Source: Limonium bicolor (Eukaryota; Streptophyta; Magnoliopsida; Caryophyllales; Plumbaginaceae). From it: 64,000 nt of DNA. How positions within the stretch are numbered: position 1 is the first letter of the stretch; every line of letters starts with the position of its first letter. Both the position numbers and the translations under genes were made by a program. Below are positions 24,612-33,913 of the stretch, piece by piece. Under the pieces are notes generated by a model. The model was not told where the DNA came from. It did no database searches and saw nothing but the letters and a program-made list of their open reading frames with translations. Location of the stretch: NCBI GenBank assembly GCA_023374045.1, contig CM041781.1:148544982-148608981 (forward strand). The letters run 5' to 3'.

Positions 24612-25150
24612 CGATAAGTTCAGATCTTACTTATGGGGAAGCAAGGTCATCGTGCATACAGACCACTCCGCTCTCAAATACTTATTTACAAACAAGAAGC
24701 CAAGCCTCGCTTATTGCGTTGGATTCTTCTACTTCAAGAGTTTGACATCGAAGTCAAAGATAAGAGCGGGAAATTGAATGTCGTCGCTGACCATCTCTCT
24801 AGGTTGGTGACTCCTACGGATAGTGTGCCTATCAACGAATTCTTCCCCGATGAGACTATCTTCTCCATCACCAAAGTACAAGAGCCATGGTACGCGGACC
24901 TGGCCAATTATTTAGTCTCTGGAACAGTACCCTATGATCTATCTTATGCCCAGAAGAAGAAATTTCTTTCTGACTCGAGGCATTATTTCTGGGAGGACCC
25001 GTACTTGTTCCGAGTTAGTGCTGATGGGTTGATTCGACGATGTCTCCCGGAAGATGAGGTTTCGAGCGTCATACACTTTTGTCATTCTCGGGAAGCCGGA
25101 GGTCACCATGGACCCACGAGGACCGCTGCTAAGATCCTGGCATCAGGTTT
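24612..25150 (+). pseudogene. Athila-like pol remnant: RNase H end and zinc domain
   Basis: Coding resumes immediately after array A in the middle of the RT/RNase H region. Translated fragments include [30 protein letters not shown] and the plant gypsy signature VADHLSRL. These are followed by an HHCC-type zinc region ([16 protein letters not shown] ... FCRQCDNCQK) that begins the integrase. A frameshift lies near 24690 and another near 25147. The RT catalytic part and everything 5' of it are missing from this side of the array. Lineage call: Athila, from the integrase wording downstream. Not functional. Confidence 0.88.
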
Positions 25151-25590
25151 ATTGGCCGACCCTTCATAAAGATGTGTACCAATTCTGCAGACAATGTGAT
25201 AATTGTCAGAAAATGGGTAACACATCCAGGAGACATGAGATGCCACAACAGGGGATACTAGAAGTAGAGCTCTTTGATTGTTGGGGCATTGATTTCATGG
25301 GACCGTTCCCTTCCTCGCAGGGCCACGAATACGTTCTAGTGGCAGTTGATTATGTGTCAAAGTGGGTAGAAGCTATACCCTGTCATCATGCTGACGCAAA
25401 GACAGTAACCAGGTTCCTCAAAAAGCACATCTTTACCCGTTTCAGCGTGCCCAGAATTATTATTAGTGATGGAGGAACTCACTTCTGCAACCGTTTATTC
25501 GAAGCACTTATGGTTAAGTACGGGGTACGTCACAAGGTAGCTTTACCTTATCACCCCCAGACGAACGGCCAAGCAGAAGTTTCCAACGAG
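25151..25590 (+). pseudogene. Athila-like integrase catalytic core (decayed)
   Basis: This reads as a D,D-E integrase core. The first aspartate is in WGIDFMGPF, the second in IISDGGTHF and the glutamate in NGQAEVSN, so all three catalytic positions are visible. The core would insert cDNA into chromatin. It continues the zinc domain in a shifted frame and ends at a stop created by a frameshift near 25588. The same frame opens upstream at about 25054. The enzyme belongs to the same broken pol as the pieces on either side. Confidence 0.9.
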
Positions 25591-26204
25591 AGTTAAAATG
25601 GATCCTTCAGAAGACGGTTAACTCATCACGGAAGGATTGGGCACTTAAACTGGATGATGCGCTTTGGGCTTACCGCACTGCATTCAAGACTCCCATCGGG
25701 ATGTCTCCTTTTAAGCTGGTCTATGGAAAAGCATGCCACCTTCCTGTAGAAATGGAGCATAAAGCGTATTGGGCAATCAAGGCCCTAAACTTTGACATGA
25801 CTTCTGTGGGAGAGACAAGAAAATTCCAGCTATCCGAATTAGAAGAGCTGCGAGATCAGGCTTACCAGAATGCTAAGATCTATAAAGAGCGCACCAAAAG
25901 TTCCACGACAGGATGATCCTCAAGAAGGAATTCGAAATTGGTGATTGGGTTCTCTTATATAACTCGCGATTAAGGATTTTCCCTGGGAAGCTCAAGTCAC
26001 ATTGGGCCGCCCTTTTCAAATTGTTAGTGTGACCCCGTACGGTGCCTTTGAACTCCAAAACAAACAAGGCGAAACTTTCAAGGTCAACGGGGCACGTCTT
26101 AAAAGGTATAATTCTCATTCCAATATTTCAACTGACCTATCTGCTACTTATTTTGTCCAAGAACAGCGGGACAATTTGCCCTCAGAATCTTCTCCAAACT
26201 AAAA
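25591..26204 (+). pseudogene. Athila-like integrase C-terminal region (decayed)
   Basis: In three successive frames the sequence reads [40 protein letters not shown] and, after shifts near 25910 and 26010, GDWVLLYNSRLRIFPGKL and VTPYGAFELQN. The wording FKTPIGMSP...GKACHLPVE is characteristic of the Athila lineage as I know it. The frame ends at a stop near 26202. No chromodomain follows, which fits Athila and separates it from elements D and E. Confidence 0.88.
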
Positions 26205-27325
26205 CTTGGTCAAATACGTCTAGCTAGAGACGTTAAACCGGGCAGCTCGGTGGAGGCAACCACTATCTATCTTTTGCCTTTCCTTTAATTTAATGTTGTT
26301 TTTTTTTGTACTATATTTCCCTTTTTTTTGTTATAATAAAATGCAGGCTTCACTTGAGTTCTTCTCGCTGTGTAGAATATTCTATACAGGCTAAATTCAT
26401 GACATTCCACAGCAACACTCAAGTGGGGGGGAGCTCTACGCACTTTACGAAATCTGGGGAGTACACTCTTTCCTTTACTTTGCTTGCCCTATTAATTTAT
26501 TTCATCTACGCAATGAGGGCATTGCTTAAGCTTAAGTGTGGGGGAAGAGCCTTTTCAGGGCGTTCTGTGCTTTAATTGTTAAGTCTCTCTGCTTATCTTC
26601 TGTTTACCTATCTTCTGCTTGCCTCGCATTTGTTCAAAAATTGAATTATGTACCCTGCTAATGTAGGTTGTTCTCTTTAAAAACAAATACTATTATGAGT
26701 TGTGGGATAAATGGTACAAATTTTTAAAAAAAATTTCATTTGATTACTTTTGAGGAGCATTTTTTATATGCGGTGTGACCAAATAATCTGCAAATTGGTT
26801 AGATTTTATTGCTCAGGGTTTCTTTATGTCTTCTCTCTTAGGGATTGCTAAGGGGTGCTTTTCTGTTTTAAAAAAGAAATAAAAAAAAAAATAAGGACTT
26901 GCGAGACACCATTGGTAACCAACAAAAGAGAGATGAGTGTTCTTGAATACAAAGGCGTGATACCTATATTTTTTCATCTCTTATGCAAAAGTGAAACAAA
27001 TGCATAAATCTGTTTTCCTTTGTTTTCTTCTCAATGCCCATTCTTGAGAGAAGTTGGCCATGGTAAAAGTTCTCGGAGTCACCTAAACAAAAGAAACATT
27101 GAAGTACCTTAGATCATACCCCGAAACTCTATATTTTGTTTTTACCCTGAGCACACCTATGCCACCAGCAGATAATTTTTCACACTCCTCAATAAGTTAT
27201 AAAGATCATGAACTATTGACTTTTTTATCCTACCCTTCATAATAATATTTGTTAGTATTGAGCATTTCCTACTTACTTGGGTACGTGGTTTTACTTGAGG
27301 ACAAGCAAAAAGATAAGTGTGGGGG
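26205..27325 (+). mobile_element. Athila 3' non-coding region with three PPT-like tracts
   Basis: About 1.1 kb lies between the integrase stop and the LTR. No env-like ORF is recognisable. Purine tracts occur at 26421-26433 (AAGTGGGGGGGAG), 26533-26548 (AAGTGTGGGGGAAGAG) and 27315-27325 (AAGTGTGGGGG). Only the last abuts the LTR and is the likely plus-strand primer. The stretch around 26860-26900 is A-rich. The rest is AT-rich with nothing else identified. Confidence 0.7.
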
Positions 27326-27570
27326 TGTGATAAGTGTCCAAATGAGCATGTTTTATAGGTGTATTTCATGTATAATATTAGCACTTTTCTTGCTCATTTC
27401 TCCACTTCGGTTAGTTTTCCTCTAGTTTATGTTTTATTGTTTATCTCACAAAATTATTGGTTTAACATGAGGAAAACCAAGCTAGGAGCAAAGTACACGA
27501 AGAGACGAACGCATCGGCGTAGACGGCGAGTAAAACGGACTTATAACGAAGAATCTGGAGCCAGTTGAAG

Positions 27571-27755
27571 GGTCCGGGACTTAAGTCCAGGACTAAGTCC
27601 CGGACCAGCATTTTAAAACAGGCCGAGAATAGATAGCCGTGGGTGGTCCGGGACTTAGGTCCCATACAAGGACCCGGACCACCCCTTGAAAGATGGCCGA
27701 GAGAGTTTCTGTAAGTAAGGGTCCGGGACTTGACTTATGTGCAAGGACCCGGACC
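27571..27755. repeat. Three tandem GGTCCGGG hairpins in Athila LTR
   Basis: Module 1: GGTCCGGGACTTA (27571-27583) pairs perfectly with TAAGTCCCGGACC (27594-27606), loop 10 nt. Module 2: GGGTGGTCCGGG (27641-27652) pairs with CCCGGACCACCC (27673-27684). Module 3: GGTCCGGG (27720-27727) pairs with CCCGGACC (27748-27755). The spacers contain GGCCGAGAA and GGCCGAGAG. The same hairpin and spacer wording occurs in the LTR of element C (37702-37956). Confidence 0.8.
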
Positions 27756-27776
27756 AACAACATTGATGACCCCAAG

Positions 27777-27971
27777 AACTGGCGGACAAGAGCATGGGCA
27801 ACCGCCCATTAACTGGCGGACAAGAGCATGGGCAACCGCCCATTAACTGGCGGACACCACCAAGGCACAACCGCCTATTAACTGGCGGACAGCACCCAAG
27901 TCACCGCCTGTTAACTGGCGGACACATCTTGAAGAAAAACCGCCTAATAAGTGGCGGACACTAGGCGGTTG
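27777..27971. repeat. Six-unit tandem array with GGCGG/CCGCC arms
   Basis: Units start at 27777, 27811, 27845, 27880, 27913 and 27949 (period 33-36 bp). Each opens AACTGGCGGACA or AAGTGGCGGACA, and the first five close with CCGCC, so each can fold on a 5-6 bp stem with a variable middle. Units 1 and 2 are identical. The last unit ends in GGCGG instead of CCGCC. Units differ in their loops but keep the arms. Confidence 0.8.
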
Positions 27972-28169
27972 TGACTAAAATCAACGCCGCGACTAGTTTT
28001 TCTTCGCGCCGTCGTCGTCTGCAACTTGAATCGCCTTATCTATCTACTCCGAGCACGCGTTCGGCTCTGTCCCCTGCAATAAATGAAGCAATCAATGCTT
28101 CAATCAATGAAGCACTGAAGGAAGCAATCAACTGCAAATATCTACGGAAGACTACCTCTTCCTTTCTTC

Positions 28170-28177
28170 TATAAATA
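28170..28177 (+). promoter_or_regulatory. TATA box in Athila LTR
   Basis: TATAAATA sits in a run of CT-rich sequence about 840 bp into the LTR, with a plausible transcription start 25-35 bp downstream (around 28205). This would be the U3/R boundary. It is inferred from the motif only. Confidence 0.5.
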
Positions 28178-29149
28178 ACCATCCACTACAACCTTGTACG
28201 AGTGCACGGAGAAAACCTGAAAATCACTTACACTCACCTCATCTCATTCTATTCCAGTAAATCACTCCCGTATACCATTTCACTCCATTAATTCTCTAAT
28301 TCACCCACTTCACTTATAATAACCTACGTACATGTTTCACTCTTCAACCTCTCCATTTCTCCATTCACTAATCACGTCCCCGTGCTGTTATTACGTCCAA
28401 CCTCTGTCAGATTTATTACCAGTTAATATGTCTGGCTAAGGAGGATTTGCTCCGGGCAAGGTTTTTAATTATGGTTTGTTTAATTATGTAATCAATATTT
28501 CTACCGGTTAAAATAAATTCAGTTTGTTACGCTTAAAGGATTTCTCTCACCATTTAATAAATTACATGAATTTATTAAAATGCTTTCCTAAGTCTATTTT
28601 GATCAGACCAGGTGATAAATAGACAGGTTATTTAAGCCGTAAATCTGGAGAAAACTTATTATGATTTAATAAGTTAGTATTTACAGATGCAATTATAATT
28701 CCTCGAATTTAACGTCCGTTTACATAGTTTTGCTCGAACCTTGATTAGACCGAGGCATTTTCTGGTAAACGAGTTCTTAAGGGTCTATGATTTAGTCCTT
28801 AGGATAATAACAGGAATTTTGCCAAACTAATATATTAAACCGGTAGAGATAGCATAATTGATCAGATTATATAAAACCTGAACCCGGAGTTCCATTTAAT
28901 TCATCTGCACTCAGTAATTTAATCTGCTATTTTAATTCTCTAAAACAAGTCAATTAACTTCCCCCTTTTGTGACAAGCTTAGGAACTGTTTTAGCTCGCT
29001 ATAAGTCCCACGGTTGACGCCCGGTTGTCCGCCGCTTCTGTTTCTATACTACTACGACCGGGTTTTAATTTGCAGCCCGACGGATATTTGAGTATTAATT
29101 TCTTTTCTTTTAATTTTACCAGTTTAACCACTCACGAATATTCCACTCT

Positions 29150-30056
29150 GCAAGTCTCCAAGCTTGAGTTTCCTCCTCTAATGGCGATTTGCCTTGGCTC
29201 CAAAATGAGGCTCTTGAAGTTTTGAAAAGATAGGAAGAAAGAGCTTGAGCTAACTAAGAGATATATGTGCTTGGTTTTGATTTTGGAGCTTAAATGAGTA
29301 AGTAGTGGCCAAGAGAAGATGGAGCTAGCATGGAGTTGCCTTCTTACGTGAAAGAGAGGAAAGAGAGCAAAGGGAATCGATGAAGAAGGTGAAGAATGAA
29401 GAAAGGAGGAGAGAGATGGCATAGCATATAGATTTGATTCCTTAAAGCAAATAGTAACAAGTTACTTTTCTCTTTTTTTCTTCTAACATTAATTGGCCAC
29501 TTCTTGGTGACTCACACCCTTAGAAAACCAGCCCCCTTCATTATTAGGCTGGTCATGGTCTTGTTTGACCAATTAATTAGACTTAATTGATTAAAGACTA
29601 AACTAGGCACTATTTGGTTACTATTCACAAATTAGTGCACATATTTGTGAAAATTTTGATTTCCCATTGATTTAGACTTCCTAATGTGATACTAATTAGT
29701 ACACAAGTTAATTAAGGAGTAATCATGGGCATTTAGCCATTTAAAACCCCTTTCTAAGACAATTTTTCAAAAATGTGCTTTAAGAGTCCTTAAAGCACAA
29801 TTTGTGTTTTAACTTGTTTTTGAGCTTGGTTTTCTTTGGTAATTGGCTTAAAATGACCATTAGGATATTACTAAGGTCTTAGAATAATATTTGGGTGCTC
29901 ACCCAAGTCTCTCCAAGCTTAGAGCACATTTTGCTTAAACTGCTCTTTTGGTGTTTCCTATATTTTCTTTGATTAGGAATGTTTCTAAGGCATTATTTAG
30001 CCTCCTTATAACTTAGTTTATCATTTAAACACCATATCTAAGTTTGGGGTATTTCA
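29150..30056 (-). mobile_element. Truncated, diverged family-A-like LTR
   Basis: This matches the right-hand ~900 bp of family A LTRs (compare 4870-5939) at clearly lower identity. Shared landmarks are the CAAAATGGAGTTCTTGAAG-like stretch, the AAAATGTGCTTTAAGAGTCC motif and the end GTTTGGGGTATTTCA (30056). No polypurine tract follows and the left ~3.6 kb are missing, so this is an old fragment. Any ORFs here are shadows. Confidence 0.8.
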
Positions 30057-30165
30057 CTGTCACTCCTACTCTTATTCAAACATCTAGACTTGAAGGTGAG
30101 GTGTTAGTGCACCAAAAAACATGTCATATGTAATAGTACCTGTAATACTGGTTTCGGGTAACTAG
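30057..30165. other. Unassigned spacer
   Basis: About 110 bp between the truncated LTR and the MITE. Nothing recognised. Confidence 0.5.
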
Positions 30166-30583
30166 GCCCCATTCTTTTGTATTTTAGAAGCTGGTAGCTG
30201 ATAGCTGATACATGCTGATATGAACTGATGACTGATTTCAAAACTAGATGATTATGTAAAAATCTATATAAGTTGTTCTTTTTGTATTAGAGTTTTTGAA
30301 CTGATAAACCGACTAATAATGTGACGGACAATGTGACCAACTAATAATGCGACTGATTTTTTTTTTATATATATAGTTACGGTAGTGGGTAGGTTTCGAA
30401 CCCACCACTCCTCTACCGACCAAGCCACGGGCTATATCAACTGATTAACCAATTGAAAATGTTGTTTTGAATAAGCTTCATGGGTAGATGATACCTGAAC
30501 CATAATATATCCAAAGAATGGACGAGCTGATCGTCTAGATGATAACGCATGAACCAGCTGAAATTTTGACAAAAGAATTGGGC
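30166..30583. mobile_element. hAT-like MITE with inverted ends
   Basis: The left end GCCCCATTCTTTTGT (30166-30180) matches, 14 of 15, the reverse complement of the right end (30569-30583). AGCTGGT follows on both sides a few bases further in. The interior has GCTGATAGCTGATAC-type repeats common in small non-autonomous plant transposons. No coding capacity and no clean target duplication. Assignment to hAT is tentative. Confidence 0.6.
30375..30437 (-). mobile_element. tRNA-derived SINE head inside the MITE
   Basis: On the minus strand the sequence has a pol III A box (TGGCTTGGTCGG) and a B box (GGGTTCGAAACC) 20-odd bases apart. It does not fold as a complete tRNA and is followed by an A-rich run (about 30357-30370). 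This fits a short tRNA-related SINE, or its 5' part, rather than a working tRNA gene. Confidence 0.6.
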
Positions 30584-30930
30584 TTAGTGAGGAGCAAGTT
30601 TCTATTAAGAAAAAAAAAAAAAGAGAAATCGGAATTGGCACAGCACGAAGAATCGATCAAGAGTCCAACACCTGCAATTATCACGATCAAATTCTCCTCT
30701 GTATGCTACCCTTTCTCAGCAAGCTATTCAGTTCGTTCCCGCTCGACGCCTGTCCTAATCTCCTTCAGCTCAATTGCTCTTTCGTCCCGTGGAGCTCGCT
30801 TCCCTTCTTTTCCAATCTCGACCGAGTTCGCCTGCAAGCTCCTCGATTCCAATCCACCCCGGTGAAGGGAGGGGGTAGGGTAGTAAAACTATAATCGTAA
30901 AGTTTCACGGAAGTCTTCATTCTCTTATTT
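30584..30930. other. Unassigned intergenic stretch
   Basis: It contains a short poly-A run (about 30610) and C/T-rich sequence at 30700-30860. Both strands hold short ORFs with no recognisable domain. It may be distal promoter or an old gene fragment. Confidence 0.4.
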
Positions 30931-31418
30931 CACGGTAATTTTGCAACCCTAACTGGCGAACAAGGAACATACCATGCTGTGCCCTCTCTTCATTATCTTG
31001 TGTCTGCGCCTCTGCGGAGATCGGAAATGATGCATCACTCGCACACCAGATTGAAGACGGGGCTGAAAAAACTTCATTTGGGAACTGGTAATATACGCTA
31101 ATTATCTCTTTCTCTTCACTCACGGTAATTTTGCAAGCCTAACTGGCGAACAAGGAACATACATGCTCTGCGCCTGTCTTCAATCTTCATATACTTCTTG
31201 TGTCTGCGCCTCTGCAGAGGGATTGGAAGGAACTGCTGCATCACTCGCACACCAGATTGAAGACGGGGCTGAAAAAACTTCATTTGGGAACCGATAAAAT
31301 ATACTCTAATTATCTCTTCACTGCTTCACTCGCGGTAATTTTGCAACCCTAACTGGCGAACAAGAAACATAAATGCTCTGCGTCTGTTTTCATTCACTTC
31401 TTGTGTCTGTGTACAGAT
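30931..31418. repeat. 190-210 bp tandem repeat upstream of the TatB-like gene
   Basis: Units start at 30931, 31121 and 31331, each with CGGTAATTTTGCAA, then CTAACTGGCGAACAAG. The first two units are full length (190 and 210 bp) and also share CACTCGCACACCAGATTGAA. The third is cut after about 88 bp. The array ends about 450 bp before the start codon. Confidence 0.85.
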
Positions 31419-31874
31419 TTGGCAGAAATGAAAAATTAAACAGGTTCTCCTGTGATCCTTGAAACCAAAGTTTATAACGTTCATCCGGCGTCAAAACAAG
31501 CTCGGTGCCACTTCTCTGTTCATATCCGGTCGTCTTCACACTCCAACTCTGTTTAGGTCGTTTTTGACGCACCAGCTGAGTTCGGTTAATTGCTCTCGTC
31601 ACTTCGTTTTGGTGGCTAATATTAAGATGATTGATATGGTGCGTAGTTCTGTTTTCCAAAAATTATTATATTGTAAAGTTTCTTTTCTGCTCCAGGTTAG
31701 TGACATTGACTTTCAAGATTATTGTTTATGTTTGGAGCAACTATATTAGATTTAGGTTTAACATTAGAAAGGGTTGTGAAGAGCAGTGAGAAGGCAAAAA
31801 GCGTTAAATCCTCTACTGTTGGAGGTGGTGGTTTTTGCTTTTACATCATAGCAAACCAGGAGAGATAGGCCAAG
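31419..31874 (+). promoter_or_regulatory. Probable promoter and 5' UTR of the TatB-like gene
   Basis: This is the sequence between the tandem repeat and the ATG at 31875. It has no in-frame extension of the TatB N-terminus. A leader intron is possible, since a TTCTGCTCCAG acceptor-like end lies near 31695, but no site is certain. I see no convincing TATA box. Confidence 0.4.
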
Positions 31875-33492
31875 ATGCTTGGAATCTCCTATGGTGAACT
31901 ATTCCTCATCCTCGTTGCAACTGCTGCCCTAATTGGTAAATTTATTCTGTTTCTGCGCTCATAGATGGTGATACTAGTTAGAACTTCCTTCATCTTCAAT
32001 TGATTTCTGTTTCTTTTTGGATGGAACTCAATTAGGCCAAAGGATTTGCCAAGGATTGCAAAGACTGCTGGTCTAATGGCTGGTCGAGCTGTTGGTTACG
32101 TTCAATTGGCACGTGGACAGCTAGAAAATGCCATGCAAAATACCCAATTCCGCCAGGTTTTTCTTACTTAGTTTATCCTAATCATAAGAATAATAATTTA
32201 TGCTCTATTTCTGGTGCGCAAAGTGATCTTCCATTGTGGTAGCTTCATTTTCACTTCAAATGTTATTCTTGTTCTCATGGTTTTGGAGATGATGACCTTG
32301 CAGAATAATGAGACTGCTTTAACTTGAGAAGAAAAAGGAAGGAACGTATTCTTTAGCTAATGGCATTGCTACTTTAGAGAAGAGATTGCATTTCTAATGT
32401 GTATCATGACTTATTATCTCTTGAAACTTTATTCTACCTTTCTAAATTCCAATTTTGCACTGTAGGAGTATCAAGTAACGGTTTGGTTCCTGACCGGGTT
32501 CTCATTCATTTTCTTGAATGAGATTGGTATTTATCCCTATTTCCTGAATTTGTTAGCGTATCTTACTTGCTAGTAATTTATGTTCAGGTGAATAAAGAAT
32601 TACAAGACACTATGGCTCAACTAGAAGCAATTCGACATGAAATCCGAAGCGCATCATGGATAAATACGGGCCCTTCGACTCGAACACTGATGAATGGTGA
32701 TGGCCAAACTGGTAAAGATGCAGTACCCAATTACTTTAGATGTACTGTAGTCATTGATTATTTACGTCATGGTGTTAACTGGTTAAACAATTTAGATTTG
32801 TTTGCTTTCATATTAACTGATCCATATAAACACTCATTGATACATGTCAGGAGCAGCAGACAACCCCTTGCCTCCAAGTTCCAGTGAAGAGAACATACAA
32901 GATCTTAGTAAGGTTAACCATCCCTTCCACCACCTTCTCAACCGCAGCAGCAGCATACTTATCAATGGCAAAACTTGAAATCTGCAGGAGCAAGCATGCC
33001 CAAGGTTTGACATAACTGGCATTTTGTTTCTCTTTCCTTTATTCTTGTGGTCATATTTTGAAACATTGCTTGATCTCAGGACCATAGAACTACTTCTGCA
33101 ACTGATATGCATTGCCAGGCTACAAGCTTTGCTAGGTTGGCTGAATCCCAGGCGCCGAGGACAGAAGTAGAGAAAGAAGAATTAGGTAATAAATTTGGGG
33201 TCTTAACAGTTCTTCCTGTATCAGCTGAAAGTGCTGGGTTATTACCAAGTAGTAACAAAGGTATGTATGCATATCTTTGGAGAAAAAAAAAGTGTTTTGT
33301 TTAAGTCTCGATTGATGGGTTTCCCGAGGATGGATGGAAATGTTCAACTAGTGGATCTGAACATGGTTTTGTTGCGCTATAGGTGAGCAAACTGGCTCTG
33401 ACATTGTGTTGGAAGCAGTGCTCGAGGCTGAGGTTGCGCGAAATGCCAAGGATTTTTTCTCCCAACCCGAAAATCAGATCAAATACGAATGA
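31875..33492 (+). CDS. TATB: Mitochondrial TatB-like protein, six exons
   Basis: Exons read by splice sites and family resemblance: 31875-31935, 32036-32156, 32588-32711, 32851 to about 33004, 33080-33260, 33383-33492 (TGA). The protein (about 250 residues) starts MLGISYGELFLILVATAALI: one membrane helix with a glutamate at position 8, as in bacterial TatB. PKDLPRIAKTAG follows after the hinge, then an amphipathic helix (GRAVGYVQLARGQ), then KELQDTMAQLEAIRHEIRS and a low-complexity tail ending NQIKYE. This matches the plant mitochondrial TatB (Arabidopsis At5g43680 as I recall it), thought to work with mitochondrial TatC in the inner membrane to move folded proteins, such as the Rieske protein. 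Two frame problems: the exon 1/2 junction is one base short, and exon 4 changes frame inside or near its end. Either this copy is damaged or the assembly has 1-base errors. Introns are GT-AG. Confidence 0.8.
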
Positions 33493-33913
33493 TTTTTGGT
33501 TCCTTACTTGCTAGCAGTTGTACATGGTCTATAAGTAAGTTTTGAAGGATATTGTGCAAGGAAAATGATCGATCATTCTCAGGAAATGTGACCTGAATAG
33601 GCACTTTTGCTTGATTTTCCATGCTTCCGGTGTTTTTAGGCACAAAAAATGGGCAAGTAGTACCTATCTTTCTGGTTAAGATCCATGAAGCTGTGTATGT
33701 AATCTGGCATGGGACTCCATGGAAGGTTTTTTCAGTTCTCCAGCTCTTTTACGAATAGCTGACAAACTGAAGAAGGAAATCGGAGAACCAATTGGAAAAT
33801 GGACTCAACCGAACCAAAATTTCAAATTCTTATGCTACGTTTGCATTCTGGTGAACAAACACGAAACTGTTAGAAAGAGTGGGGATTATGAACGCAAGTT
33901 AAATATATAAATG
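33493..33913 (+). other. 3' UTR and flank of the TatB-like gene
   Basis: Low-GC sequence after the stop. A poly-A site is likely here but no single signal stands out. A 63-codon ORF at 33719-33910 has no recognisable domain and is not called. Confidence 0.4.

Larger units (their letters stand above)
27326..29150 (+). repeat. Athila-like LTR
   Basis: It begins TGTGATAAGTGTCC right after the polypurine tract. It holds a three-hairpin cassette (27571-27755), a six-unit hairpin array (27777-27971) and a TATA box (28170-28177). The right end is uncertain: sequence resembling family A LTR starts near 29150, and no primer site follows, so this LTR is either truncated or interrupted there. Confidence 0.65.

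Noticed and set aside
24617..24621. AGTTC as the right-hand target duplication of array A
   Set aside because: It lies five bases away from the LTR edge inside RNase H codons, so it is not adjacent as a target repeat must be.
27777..27971. Regular short repeats that look like a CRISPR array
   Set aside because: The repeated part is only ~12 bp, 'spacers' are partly identical and self-complementary, and the setting is a plant LTR.
30375..30437. A functional tRNA gene
   Set aside because: The A and B boxes are present, but the sequence does not close into an acceptor stem and is followed by an A-rich run, as in SINEs.
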